DNA of 27,061 nucleotides from Bacteroidales bacterium UBA6229. GTDB taxonomy: Bacteria > Bacteroidota > Bacteroidia > Bacteroidales > F082. The notes beneath the pieces are model-generated. The model had not been told where the DNA came from and searched no databases. It saw nothing but the letters and a program-made list of their open reading frames with translations. A program made the translations under genes and the position numbers. Shown here piece after piece: positions 8,423 to 15,750 of the stretch. The DNA lies in the NCBI GenBank assembly GCA_002440975.1, contig DJWN01000058.1:1-27061 (forward strand), given 5' to 3'. Within the stretch, counting starts at the first letter, position 1. Each line of letters begins with the position of its first letter.

Positions 8423-8466
8423 TACTATTCGTAAAGGATACTTAACTAAAAGTATATTGAATAGTA
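8423..8466. repeat. Nested hairpin after the DoxX gene
   Basis: TACTATTC at 8423-8430 pairs perfectly with GAATAGTA at 8459-8466, and inside it ATACTT (8438-8443) pairs with AAGTAT (8450-8455). It abuts the DoxX stop codon, so it probably marks the transcript end. It has no long T-run on the minus strand, so it is not a classic intrinsic terminator. Confidence 0.45.
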
Positions 8467-8919
8467 CTATCCCATTTTAGCCATAACGTACTTCTTAACA
8501 AAATGATCCACACTGATTTTTCCGGGGCCATATACCAGCAGGCCAAAGAGCATCAGCAGGTAATAAAGTGGTATTTCAAATCCATTGTTTCCGGCTTCAA
8601 AACCATTACTCCAATGCACGGTTTGGATAGCTACCAGCATCACAATCATCAATGGGACAGCGATAATTCGTGTGCCAAATCCCAAAATCAACAACACAAA
8701 TCCAGCTACCTCTGTATAGGTTGCCAGATATGCATTCAGCGTGGGGAACGGCATACCCATACCTTCAAACCAATCGGCAATGCCGCTGATATTACCAAGT
8801 TTCATCATTGCAGGACTATAAAATCCATAAGCAAGAACCAAGCGAAAAAGTAAAAGCGGTAAATCAGCCAACATATTTAATTTCTCGATCATTTTTTGAT
8901 AAAGCGAAATCATTTTCAT
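8467..8919 (-). CDS. DoxX family membrane protein
   Basis: 150 residues with four hydrophobic helices (roughly 18-38, 63-83, 86-106, 114-134), the DoxX plan. It has the family's YGFYSPAMMKLGN near the first helix and a re-entrant TYTEVAGFVLLILGFGTR segment. DoxX proteins are inner-membrane proteins linked to quinone, thiol or redox processes, and they are the fourth member (GigD/HvfD type) of proteobacterial DUF692/MNIO peptide operons. This gene is not next to the MNIO operon here but has the same ECF-type promoter element 30 bp upstream (8950-8977), which suggests the same partnership. Another role for DoxX remains possible. Confidence 0.85.
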   Translation of the reverse strand: MKMISLYQKMIEKLNMLADLPLLLFRLVLAYGFYSPAMMKLGNISGIADWFEGMGMPFPTLNAYLATYTEVAGFVLLILGFGTRIIAVPLMIVMLVAIQTVHWSNGFEAGNNGFEIPLYYLLMLFGLLVYGPGKISVDHFVKKYVMAKMG

Positions 8920-8949
8920 ATTTTTTCAATTTAAGTGTTTGTGGTAGTT

Positions 8950-8977
8950 GAATCGCTTTTTTAGAGAAAGCCTGACA
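8950..8977 (-). promoter_or_regulatory. ECF-type promoter before DoxX
   Basis: Minus strand: TGTCAGG (8977-8971), 15-bp spacer, CGATTC (8955-8950), with the DoxX ATG at 8919. The distal box differs from the CGACTA form in two positions, but the spacing and the proximal box are exact. Confidence 0.65.
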
Positions 8978-9098
8978 ATTGCATCTTAAAATCATTTCAA
9001 AAACCGGCAAAGAATATTTTGAATCCTGTTTTAATAGTTTGTTTATGAAATGCTTATAAAATATTTTGTTGTATTTTAATAAAAGATCACAAAAATTC

Positions 9099-9126
9099 TG
9101 TCAGGTAAAGCAATTTAAGCCGACTA
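9099..9126 (+). promoter_or_regulatory. ECF-type promoter before DsrE-like gene
   Basis: TGTCAGG (9099-9105), 15-bp spacer, CGACTA (9121-9126), then 29 bp to the ATG at 9156. This is one of the two-part elements shared by six transcription units in the window. Confidence 0.75.
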
Positions 9127-9155
9127 CACATTCAAATTCTTAAACTTAGTTTATT

Positions 9156-9512
9156 ATGACAAAAATTGCCCTTATTATTATGTCGGATACGGAGAGTATC
9201 GAAGCCCTCGGCAAAGTATCCAATGCCTTTATGTTAGCCCTTGAAGCGATTGAACACGGTGACGATCTTAAACTTATCTTTGAAGGAGCCGGCACCAAAT
9301 GGATTGGCACACTCGAAGACAACACACACAAACTTCACGGCCTTTATCAATCCGTAAAACCTGCTATTACAGGAGCCTGTTCGTTTTGTGCTTCGGCTTT
9401 TGGTGTAAAAAACACTGTTGAAAAGGCTGGCATTAACCTGCTTTCAGATTACAAAGATCATCCCAGCCTGCGTCAGTTGGTTGTTGATGGATATGCCCTG
9501 ATTTCTTTTTAA
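9156..9512 (+). CDS. DsrE family protein
   Basis: 118 residues, cytoplasmic, single-domain DsrE/DsrF-like fold. It begins with the KIALIIMSDTESIEALGKV strand-helix and has an FEGAGTKWI loop. A conserved cysteine pair, C75-xx-C78, sits in ITGACSFCASAFGV, where DsrE-like sulfur carriers keep their persulfide cysteine. The likely role is sulfur relay or thiol chemistry, and the substrate is unknown. It has its own ECF-type promoter and a strong terminator, so it is a one-gene unit. Its link to the same regulator as the RiPP operon fits a sulfur or thiol stress response. Confidence 0.85.
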   Translation: MTKIALIIMSDTESIEALGKVSNAFMLALEAIEHGDDLKLIFEGAGTKWIGTLEDNTHKLHGLYQSVKPAITGACSFCASAFGVKNTVEKAGINLLSDYKDHPSLRQLVVDGYALISF

Positions 9513-9537
9513 TTCCTGGTTTTGGTTTGGTTTAGTT

Positions 9538-9574
9538 AGCAGAAAGACGGTTTTGGCTGTCTTTCTGCTTTTTT
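9538..9574 (+). terminator. Intrinsic terminator of DsrE-like gene
   Basis: AGCAGAAAGAC (9538-9548) pairs perfectly with GTCTTTCTGCT (9559-9569) around a 10-nt loop, followed by a T-run to 9574. It lies 25 bp after the stop codon. Confidence 0.85.
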
Positions 9575-9701
9575 CATGCTGTCATTTATAACTTTTGACA
9601 ACAAAGCGATTAACAATTAAGAAAAACTTATTGAGAATCAACAGATTCATAAAGACAAAACAGGCTAAAAGTTATGCCTCACTGCCGCGGCTTAGATTCA
9701 G

Positions 9702-10019
9702 TCAGGCTGCGTGGTTTAGTATTTCTATACCGTTCTTTTTAATTTCGGCAACCAACGGATTTGAGCTATTAAAATCAGAAATTTTGAAGGGATGAGGTTC
9801 AATTAATAAATCGTCGTCACTGCGAAGTTGCATCAATTGAATTTGCAAATCAATAATATCATCCACGGTTTTAAAAACAATCGCAATATCAATATCACTA
9901 TCCGGGTGATTTGTGCCCTTTGCATAGGACCCAAAGAGCATGGCACTTTCAATTTGAAACTTGTCACTAATTGAATCAATATATCGTTTTGCAATCCTTA
10001 AAGCTTCTTTTTTATCCAT
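9702..10019 (-). CDS. MNT-type nucleotidyltransferase (antitoxin)
   Basis: 105 residues, minimal nucleotidyltransferase domain. The signature GS-x10-DxD is intact: G30-S31 in AMLFGSYAKG and D42/D44 in DSDIDIAIV. It overlaps the end of the upstream HEPN gene by 22 bp, the standard order and coupling of HEPN-MNT modules. In studied pairs the MNT protein adds AMP to a tyrosine of the HEPN toxin and blocks it; that role is inferred here from family and context. Length and composition are typical. Confidence 0.85.
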   Translation of the reverse strand: MDKKEALRIAKRYIDSISDKFQIESAMLFGSYAKGTNHPDSDIDIAIVFKTVDDIIDLQIQLMQLRSDDDLLIEPHPFKISDFNSSNPLVAEIKKNGIEILNHAA

Positions 10020-10399
10020 TCTCTAAGTATCTTAATATTTGTAAACCAATTTATTGCATAATCAGGGGTACATTTTTTATAAAATTCCTGCTTGTAGTCA
10101 TCGTAACGTGCATTTATATTAAAAGTTGATATCGTATCAAGCCACCTGATTTGCTCCTCTTCAATAATTAGTCCAGATAGTTTTACAAGTCTTCTTAAGT
10201 CATGAGTTAATGGGGCATGCTTGCCTGTGTTTTTTACAATAATCGCTTTAAGCAATCGTTCAATTACAAGATGCCCGATAAATAGTGCCCAGTTGAAATC
10301 TTTTGACAGCATCAAATTATTCATGGTCTCAAAATCAGAATCTGATCTTGAGATCCAGTGTTGAGCTATTTTTTCCTTATCAATTATCTCATTTTCCAT
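9998..10399 (-). CDS. HEPN domain protein (toxin of HEPN-MNT pair)
   Basis: 133 residues, all-helical HEPN fold (PF05168 type). It has WALFIGHLVIERLLKAIIV in the long central helix, THDLRRLVKLSG, and INARYDDYKQEFYKKC near the end, matching the usual order ERLLKA, THDL, ARY. The catalytic R-x4-6-H motif of HEPN RNases is not obvious in it, so it may be a non-nuclease or divergent member. It is translated first and overlaps the MNT gene by 22 bp. A TATTTTTG box sits 4 bp before the ATG but lacks a good upstream partner, so I do not call a promoter. Confidence 0.82.
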   Translation of the reverse strand: MENEIIDKEKIAQHWISRSDSDFETMNNLMLSKDFNWALFIGHLVIERLLKAIIVKNTGKHAPLTHDLRRLVKLSGLIIEEEQIRWLDTISTFNINARYDDYKQEFYKKCTPDYAINWFTNIKILREWIKKKL

Positions 10400-10463
10400 A
10401 CATCAAAAATACAACAAATGCATGATTTTTTAAACAGTTTTTAATTTTTTAGCATGCAGTCTA

Positions 10464-11024
10464 TCAATACCTATACCCTGCCCCACCATCAGTTTCCAGG
10501 CCGATACCTGTCGCCAGCACCAGACGGTTTACAAAATTAAAATAAGCAATAACCAGGCTGGCATCCAGCAATTCCAGATCAGAAAACCCCTTGTTTTTGA
10601 ACTGGAGCATTCGTTCAGTATTTTCAAAAGCTGCCAGATTAGCTGTAAGATCAGAAGCAAACTGCGCCAAATACCTTTCGCGCTCGCTTAGGGGAGCAGT
10701 TTCCCAGTTGGATATCAGCTGTTTCAATCGCTCATCGTTTTTCCAGTAATGATGCAGTGCTTCAGCATGATGCTGCCGGCAATACAGGCACCCATTCGTT
10801 ATTGAAACCACCACAGCCATCATTTCCCTTTCGGCGCGCGAAAGTGGCGATTTGCTAAACATGATCTCCATGTATAGCTCCATATGTTTTACGATGCTTT
10901 CAGGGTGCAGGCTCTGCATCTTGTGCACTTCTGCCAGTTTGCCACGTTTTTGGATGATATCGTTATAAATTTCACGCAGGCGGCCGGTGGATGCTTCGTA
11001 ATTAATGATTTTAATTGTACTCAT
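10464..11024 (-). CDS. AhpD-like / peroxidase-related carboxymuconolactone decarboxylase protein
   Basis: 186 residues of the AhpD-like superfamily, peroxidase-related branch. The active-site pattern C-xx-C-xxx-H is present: C79, C82 and H86 in ITNGCLYCRQHHAEAL. It is preceded by the LSRAEREMMAVVVS helix typical of the family. AhpD-like proteins use the cysteine pair as a thiol reductant for peroxidases; many members have unknown partners. No signal peptide, so cytoplasmic. It is divergent from the T9SS gene at 11216 and shares an intergenic region with it, but the ECF-type element there points the other way. Confidence 0.85.
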   Translation of the reverse strand: MSTIKIINYEASTGRLREIYNDIIQKRGKLAEVHKMQSLHPESIVKHMELYMEIMFSKSPLSRAEREMMAVVVSITNGCLYCRQHHAEALHHYWKNDERLKQLISNWETAPLSERERYLAQFASDLTANLAAFENTERMLQFKNKGFSDLELLDASLVIAYFNFVNRLVLATGIGLETDGGAGYRY

Positions 11025-11149
11025 AAGGATAACTTTAAGCTTTAACAGATCACAAATTCACCTGCAAATTAAAGCAAAATGACTCAAGCGCGCAGTATTG
11101 CCATATATTTTATGCTGTGCCTTGTATCAATCCTGATAAAAAAATCATT

Positions 11150-11176
11150 TGTCAGGTTTTTACTTTAATCCGATTT
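11150..11176 (+). promoter_or_regulatory. ECF-type promoter before 729-residue T9SS protein
   Basis: TGTCAGG (11150-11156), 14-bp spacer, CGATTT (11171-11176), then 39 bp to the ATG at 11216. The proximal box and spacing match the other five elements; the distal box is the weaker CGATT form. Confidence 0.65.
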
Positions 11177-11215
11177 AAGGAGTAACAAATAGTTAAAATC
11201 AAAAAATTTAAAAAA

Positions 11216-13405
11216 ATGAAAACAATTACAAAAATGCTCATTGCAGTATTCATCACAATTGTAATCCCTTCACATGCTCAAATATCAATTATTTCAGCCG
11301 ATCTTTTTATTACTCAGGATCAGATGTTATTAGCTAACGAGATTAATGAAAGTGGAGAACCATTTGCTGAGGCATTAGGTTATGATCTGGATGATTTAGA
11401 TCCTATGATTTTAAACCTGCCTGACTCAATTTCATACACTTTAGGTATCGAAAACTATGAGTACTCACGTTATCAATTGGGCACAGTAATATCCAGGTCA
11501 GGTATTGGCTTACACATGATGTGGGCACCGATGATCATGCAAATGGCAGCGATGGAACCAGATGAATTTGATGGTATGTACACTGGTGGCACACCCAATG
11601 GATACAAAGAGGATGATGAATTAATGAAAAACATTATGCACTTTGCTATGATTGCCAATGGCATGGCTCCAATGAATCCATGGCCGCAATTTGCAGAATT
11701 TCAGAGCGGTAATCCACACCTGCCACAAGCAGTTGCACCTGATTTTCAAATGGATTTTTCAACCCTGCGCTGGGATCGCAATTTGATGGACAAAACCTTT
11801 AACCTTGGCGCGATGGGTCAAACCTTGATGAAGCAATATCTCTGGGCGCAAGATATGTTGGGAACATTTCACGATGAAAATGAAGAGGAAGTTGTTCCAA
11901 ACGGAATCAATTCACCTGATTCTGCCAATAGCCCACATTTCGATCCGAGCAATAATATCTTCTATGGAGGCAATAATAATGATGGATTCATTGGCCAGGT
12001 GCTCACTGCTGAGGCGATAAACAAAACATTATTTGTTGTTAACAACCTGGCTTATGATGGTATCACATTAAGAATGGTTGATCCAGCTACTTATGATCCA
12101 GCCAATGGTATTATTTATTTCCCACATCAGATTGCTGTTACAGAGAGCATGGTTGCTGAAGGTATGCCACCAAAATTTTCGACATTGACAGTTACGGATG
12201 CTTCCAGCGAATTATTCGATCAGCTATCATATTTGTGGGGTGCTTTAAGCTTTAAAAACATGATGGATCCGAGCAACAGCAGCGACGAAGCTCATTTGGC
12301 TTTTCATGAAGTATTTGATGGAGACCCATTTCCTGCTGCTATGTCGCAATCCGGTATGCCTGGCCCTTTCGATTTAATGATGGGAACAAGTAAAGTTATT
12401 TTTATGAACCTAATGGCCATGCATTTTAATGAAACAGCAGGCACCTTCGTGAATACCTCAGAACTTATCGATGGCGTACCCCAGTCTGGCACCACTATTA
12501 GTGCCGTTAACGCAGGTTATATTACCATGGTACTCTCACTGATGAAAGAAGAATTTACCGGCACTCCGCTCGAACCCATGATATTAAATGCTATAAATGC
12601 CCAAAGCCAATTCCTGATTAACTCATTAAAAGATCCTTCAGGTGGTTTTTATAATGGTTATACTATAGGCACAGGATCCGACTATACCGCAAAATCTGCC
12701 GTTTCACAAGCAGCCGCTGCACGTGGATTATATGCTGCTTACGTGCTCACCGAAAATGAAGATTATTTGAATGCCGCTAATGAAGCCTATAATTTCCTTA
12801 TCTCAAATTATTATGTTTCCAGCTTAGCAGGTTTCAAGACGGAATTAAATAATGACCTTGCAACCTATACCCCCTTTAATTTTGCAGTAATTGCTGGTGG
12901 CCTGCGCGAGGCAGCACTTGTTGGCGGATACACCGAAGCAGCACAAATCTACACCCGTTTTTTCAAAAAAGTAGCCAATAAAATGCAACTTGCAGAATTC
13001 GATATGACAGGTGAAATCGGTAACGACTCTGATGGTGATGGCATTCCTTATCTTCCTGAACAGGTGAATCAGCTCGCCCCCGTTTTTGCAACTGAAGCAT
13101 CTTACAATCTGCAAATCACCGGAATAAATGATTTTCAAAATCAACATCAAACAGGTTTCACTTTTTATCCTAATCCTACCACTTCTGCACTTACGATTAG
13201 TTTAAATCTCGAAAACGAAGCTCATGTGAGTGTCCAAATCTTTGACCTCGTTGGGAAAAATGTTCAGCTTGCAACTGTGAGACAGATGCAGGCAGGAAAT
13301 ATTACACAAAATATTGACATCTCCAATATTAAACCCGGAATTTACTTCCTCCGGTTAAGCCTCAATGGAAAGCCTGTGAAAGCCAAGAAATTGATAATCC
13401 ATTAA
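11216..13405 (+). CDS. Secreted T9SS protein, methionine-rich, no cysteine
   Basis: 729 residues. A signal peptide (1-21, ending SHA|Q) and a C-terminal T9SS type A sorting domain (about 645-729: FYPNPTTSALTISLN, VQIFDLVGKNVQ, KPGIYFLRLSLNGK) place it on the surface or in the medium. The body is unrecognised. Helical repeats at about 495-535 and 555-590 suggest an alpha/alpha toroid-like part, and residues 603-612 (NDSDGDGIPY) look like a calcium loop. Methionine is strikingly dense: 12 Met in residues 101-153 and 9 in 349-402, with histidines nearby, and there is no cysteine at all. Metal (copper) binding is a guess. An ECF-type promoter precedes it. Confidence 0.8.
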   Translation: MKTITKMLIAVFITIVIPSHAQISIISADLFITQDQMLLANEINESGEPFAEALGYDLDDLDPMILNLPDSISYTLGIENYEYSRYQLGTVISRSGIGLHMMWAPMIMQMAAMEPDEFDGMYTGGTPNGYKEDDELMKNIMHFAMIANGMAPMNPWPQFAEFQSGNPHLPQAVAPDFQMDFSTLRWDRNLMDKTFNLGAMGQTLMKQYLWAQDMLGTFHDENEEEVVPNGINSPDSANSPHFDPSNNIFYGGNNNDGFIGQVLTAEAINKTLFVVNNLAYDGITLRMVDPATYDPANGIIYFPHQIAVTESMVAEGMPPKFSTLTVTDASSELFDQLSYLWGALSFKNMMDPSNSSDEAHLAFHEVFDGDPFPAAMSQSGMPGPFDLMMGTSKVIFMNLMAMHFNETAGTFVNTSELIDGVPQSGTTISAVNAGYITMVLSLMKEEFTGTPLEPMILNAINAQSQFLINSLKDPSGGFYNGYTIGTGSDYTAKSAVSQAAAARGLYAAYVLTENEDYLNAANEAYNFLISNYYVSSLAGFKTELNNDLATYTPFNFAVIAGGLREAALVGGYTEAAQIYTRFFKKVANKMQLAEFDMTGEIGNDSDGDGIPYLPEQVNQLAPVFATEASYNLQITGINDFQNQHQTGFTFYPNPTTSALTISLNLENEAHVSVQIFDLVGKNVQLATVRQMQAGNITQNIDISNIKPGIYFLRLSLNGKPVKAKKLIIH

Positions 13406-13417
13406 TTTACCCGAAAC

Positions 13418-13455
13418 AAAAGTGGCTCCCTGAATAATTTCTGAGTGCCACTTTT
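13418..13455 (+). terminator. Weak hairpin terminator after T9SS gene
   Basis: AAAAGTGGC (13418-13426) pairs with GCCACTTTT (13447-13455) across a 20-nt loop. The T-run is only four bases and part of the stem, so it is a modest terminator candidate. Confidence 0.45.
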
Positions 13456-13525
13456 CAAGTCGTTCAAACTTGGAAGTAAATATTTCCAATAAAGTTATCT
13501 TATCAAATTAGTTAAATTTTAGGTT

Positions 13526-13981
13526 ATGAAAAGAATACTTATCGCAACACTGCTGCTACTGATTACCGCAATTGCAGCAAAACCCTCTAGCAATAGTGCT
13601 GATCATGCAATAAACAAGAGCACTGGAATTCAATTTCATGAGGGCTCCTGGCAGGAAGCCCTGAAGCTGGCTAAAGCAGAAAACAAACTCATTTTCCTGG
13701 ATTTGTATGCCACCTGGTGTGGTCCCTGCAAAATGCTTGACAAAAATACGTTTCCTGACAAAGCTGTTGGTGATTTCTACAATAAGAACTTCATCAATAT
13801 CCAACTGGATGGCGAAAAAGGAGAGGGTTTAATGCTTGCACGGCAATACCAGATCAAAGGCTATCCTACCCTACTTTTCATCAATGGAAACGGTAAAGTC
13901 GTATTGCATACCGCAGGCTATCACAGTCCAGAAGATTTCTTAAATTTAGGACAGGAAGTCAAAAATCAGTTTAATAATTAA
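13526..13981 (+). CDS. Periplasmic thioredoxin family protein
   Basis: 151 residues with a signal peptide (about 1-18, ending IAA|K), then a thioredoxin fold. The active site is WCGPC (C65, C68) in YATWCGPCKMLDKNTF, with the cis-proline loop KGYPTLLFI (P114). The NxFPD segment after the active site and the EGWxxA-like start (EGSWQEALKLAKAENK) resemble the thioredoxin_7/DUF255-type secreted thioredoxins of Bacteroidota. It would reduce or isomerise disulfides in the periplasm; the substrate is unknown. It lies 120 bp after the T9SS gene, ends in its own terminator, and has no ECF-type element. Confidence 0.88.
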   Translation: MKRILIATLLLLITAIAAKPSSNSADHAINKSTGIQFHEGSWQEALKLAKAENKLIFLDLYATWCGPCKMLDKNTFPDKAVGDFYNKNFINIQLDGEKGEGLMLARQYQIKGYPTLLFINGNGKVVLHTAGYHSPEDFLNLGQEVKNQFNN

Positions 13982-13996
13982 ATAATACTTGATCGT

Positions 13997-14025
13997 GCAG
14001 GTGCGGTAGTGCTCCTGCCTTTTTT
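13997..14025 (+). terminator. Intrinsic terminator of thioredoxin gene
   Basis: GCAGG (13997-14001) pairs with CCTGC (14014-14018), with an inner GC/GC pair after a T-T mismatch, followed by six T residues (14020-14025). It lies 15 bp after the stop. Confidence 0.75.
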
Positions 14026-14175
14026 AATTCTCTTGATAGTCTAAAGCAGATACTATTAATATTTTGCTTTTTTGCGCCTATTATTTTATTGGCAAACACT
14101 GTTGTTCGCTACAATTCAAGCAAAAACGCTCAATCGTTGGACAATAATGAATGCTACATCAAAATTTAAAAAATT

Positions 14176-14577
14176 ATGGAATGGTATATGCCCATCGCGA
14201 TTCTGCCTGGTGTGAGTATTTTACTGGTTTCAACAGCTAATCTGATCATCAGCTTGAATGTTGAGATCAATCATTTATTGGATGACAAACAAGATCAGAA
14301 GGGTAAAACTATTTTTTTAAAACTTGCGCAACTCAATCGGCTCAGTCTGGCTATGGTGAGTTTGTACGTAGGAATCTTCCTTTTCCTGATTTCAGGATTA
14401 CTGGCGATCGTGACCAGTTTTGCGCTTTTAGTAAATTTGCTATTGGGCACCGCTTTATTAGCAGTAAGCATTGCTTTGGTGTTGTTGATTCGCTATGCTA
14501 TCAAAGCTGTAAGCATCAGGCAGTATCAGTTTAAAAGGAAATTCAGCGAAAAGCAAAGCCGTGAAACTTCCGAATGA
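14176..14577 (+). CDS. DUF2721 family membrane protein
   Basis: 133 residues with an N-terminal hydrophobic helix (about 3-27, PIAILPGVSILLVSTANLII), a polar loop with many Lys/Asp, and two close hydrophobic helices (about 56-80 and 83-107), followed by a basic tail. This layout and the opening PGVSILLVSTANLIISL match DUF2721 proteins. Function unknown; inner membrane. It is probably a single gene, as the preceding thioredoxin gene has a terminator. Confidence 0.7.
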   Translation: MEWYMPIAILPGVSILLVSTANLIISLNVEINHLLDDKQDQKGKTIFLKLAQLNRLSLAMVSLYVGIFLFLISGLLAIVTSFALLVNLLLGTALLAVSIALVLLIRYAIKAVSIRQYQFKRKFSEKQSRETSE

Positions 14578-14664
14578 CTCCTTTTTGACTTAAACGAAAA
14601 TGGCAATCTGCTCATTTTGATCGCAAAAAAAAGTATCTTCGACAATTATCTAAAAACCCATTTT

Positions 14665-14946
14665 ATGAAAGCTATCTGGAACGATAAAATAATTGCTGAA
14701 AGCGAAAACACGATTCCTGTAGAAGGAAACCGTTATTTCCCGGCCGAAAGCGTGAACAATCAGTTTTTGCGCAAAAGCGATACCCAAACCATTTGTCCCT
14801 GGAAAGGAACCGCCAGCTATTATGATGTGGTGGTTGATGGAAAAACAAACAAAGACGCTGCCTGGTATTATGCCGATCCCAAGCCGGCAGCCGCAAAAAT
14901 TAAAGGATATATTGCTTTTTGGAAGGGTGTAGCAGTGACATCCTGA
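14665..14946 (+). CDS. DUF427 family protein
   Basis: 93 residues when started at the ATG at 14665 (MKAIWNDKIIAES); the longer frame to a TTG at 14617 is less likely because 93 residues is the family length. The DUF427 pattern is clear: GNRYFPAESV, then TICPWKGTASYYDVVVDG, DAAWYYADPKPAAAKIKGYIAFWKGV. It is a small single-domain beta protein of unknown function. Cytoplasmic. It is followed by a hairpin terminator. Confidence 0.92.
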   Translation: MKAIWNDKIIAESENTIPVEGNRYFPAESVNNQFLRKSDTQTICPWKGTASYYDVVVDGKTNKDAAWYYADPKPAAAKIKGYIAFWKGVAVTS

Positions 14947-14960
14947 TTATAAACCATAAA

Positions 14961-14989
14961 AAAGCCGGCACCTTCAGGCAACCGGCTTT
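14961..14989 (+). terminator. Hairpin terminator after DUF427 gene
   Basis: AAAGCCGG (14961-14968) pairs with CCGGCTTT (14982-14989). The tail after it is short (TCC), but the stem is GC-rich and it sits 15 bp past the stop. It could also serve the minus strand, where the stem is followed by TTTATGG. Confidence 0.6.
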
Positions 14990-15043
14990 CCTTTCAAACC
15001 AAACCAAATTATTCACTAAACTTCCAAGCTATTTAAGGCTTTT

Positions 15044-15081
15044 CTTTAAAGACAGACTCTATTTAGAGTCTGTCCATAAAG
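15044..15081. repeat. Near-perfect palindrome in intergenic region
   Basis: GACAGACTCTA (15051-15061) and TAGAGTCTGTC (15064-15074) pair over 11 bp around a two-base centre, and after a 3-base gap the outer CTTT/AAAG also pair. No gene or clear regulator binding site is adjacent. It may be a mobile-element end or binding palindrome. Confidence 0.6.
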
Positions 15082-15087
15082 TCAATT

Positions 15088-15206
15088 GTTTGGACTATAA
15101 TGTTCGAGTTCAAGGCTTGCGCAGTTTTGAAAATCAAGGAGTTTACTTTGGTAAATGACTGTTTTCAAAACAAGCATAACGCAGAAATCGGACATTATAG
15201 ACAAAC
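15088..15206. repeat. Imperfect 119-nt inverted repeat, MITE-like
   Basis: The ends GTTTGGACTATAATGTTCGA (15088-15107) and TCGGACATTATAGACAAAC (15188-15206) are inverted repeats with few differences. Inside, GTTTTGAAAA (15124-15133) pairs perfectly with TTTTCAAAAC (15162-15171) and GTTTAC with GTAAAT near the centre. The whole block folds as one long hairpin and ends 2 bp from the stop of the cytochrome P460 remnant. It contains no gene. It could be a miniature transposable element or a structured 3' region. Confidence 0.55.
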
Positions 15207-15207
15207 A

Positions 15208-15750
15208 CTATTTAGAAAAAACATAATCCTTTGCTTTTGCTGCGGTGTGGCATTGCAGGCACATGCCATTCATCAAATTTGCGCCGCGCATGGCGTTACC
15301 ATTTTCGTCCCTGGCAATCTTACCATCAGGAGCCAGCATAAACCATTCCCAATCGCCACCTTCGGCGTTGAAGTCGTTTCCACGTTTTACCACAGCAGTC
15401 CGCTCCTCCACGATTCCTTCAGAGTTTTTTAAATGTTTTACGATGATTGTTCCCACAGGATAGATGCCGTTTACAGGCAACTGTCCGTCCTTGAAATAAA
15501 CATCACGTACTACGGTCTCATCGTTTCCGCCATGCGCCATGCCACCCAATGCAGGATCGGCACTCTGTGCTGTTGCATCCTTTTACCAGTTCATAAATGA
15601 GACGAATGTATTGTCATCAGCCACAAACTCAATAGGAGCTGGTGGGTTGTCATTGTCATCATCTTTGCTACAGGAAGTAATGATGATGGCACTAGCAAAA
15701 AGCAAGCTAAATAAAAGTAAAAATTTGCTTTTAAGTATAATTAAAAGTAT
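15208..15750 (-). pseudogene. Cytochrome P460-like lipoprotein, start lost and internal stop
   Basis: The frame reads through from 15750 to the stop at 15208 except for one TAA at 15585-15583. It has a hydrophobic leader with lipobox ASAIIITSC|S (lipoprotein), an Asp/Asn-rich linker, FVADDNTFVSFMNW, the stop, then KDATAQSADPALGGMAHGG, a WEWFMLAPDGK segment, and heme motif CLQCH near the end (NGMCLQCHTAAK). The layout matches cytochrome P460-type c-heme proteins (hydroxylamine or related redox). No ATG opens the lipoprotein frame: the codon right after the upstream TAA is ATA (15748-15750), as if TAAATG became TAAATA. It is the last gene of the sigma/RiPP operon, directly following the DUF2063 stop. 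Only the 113 residues from the internal ATG at 15549 remain as an open frame, without a leader. Confidence 0.75.

Noticed and set aside
9595..9795. 66-codon plus-strand frame after the DsrE-like gene
   Set aside because: It runs into the antisense of the MNT gene and shows no domain; the MNT gene is clearly real.
10404..10411. TATTTTTG box before the HEPN gene as a promoter
   Set aside because: It has no TTG at 17-23 bp upstream, and such boxes are common by chance in AT-rich DNA.
14617..14664. TTG-started extension of the DUF427 gene
   Set aside because: The ATG at 14665 gives the usual family length and the extra residues match nothing.
15100..15463. Plus-strand frames opposite the P460-like gene
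   Set aside because: The minus strand carries a lipobox and a c-heme motif in frame, so the plus frames are shadows.
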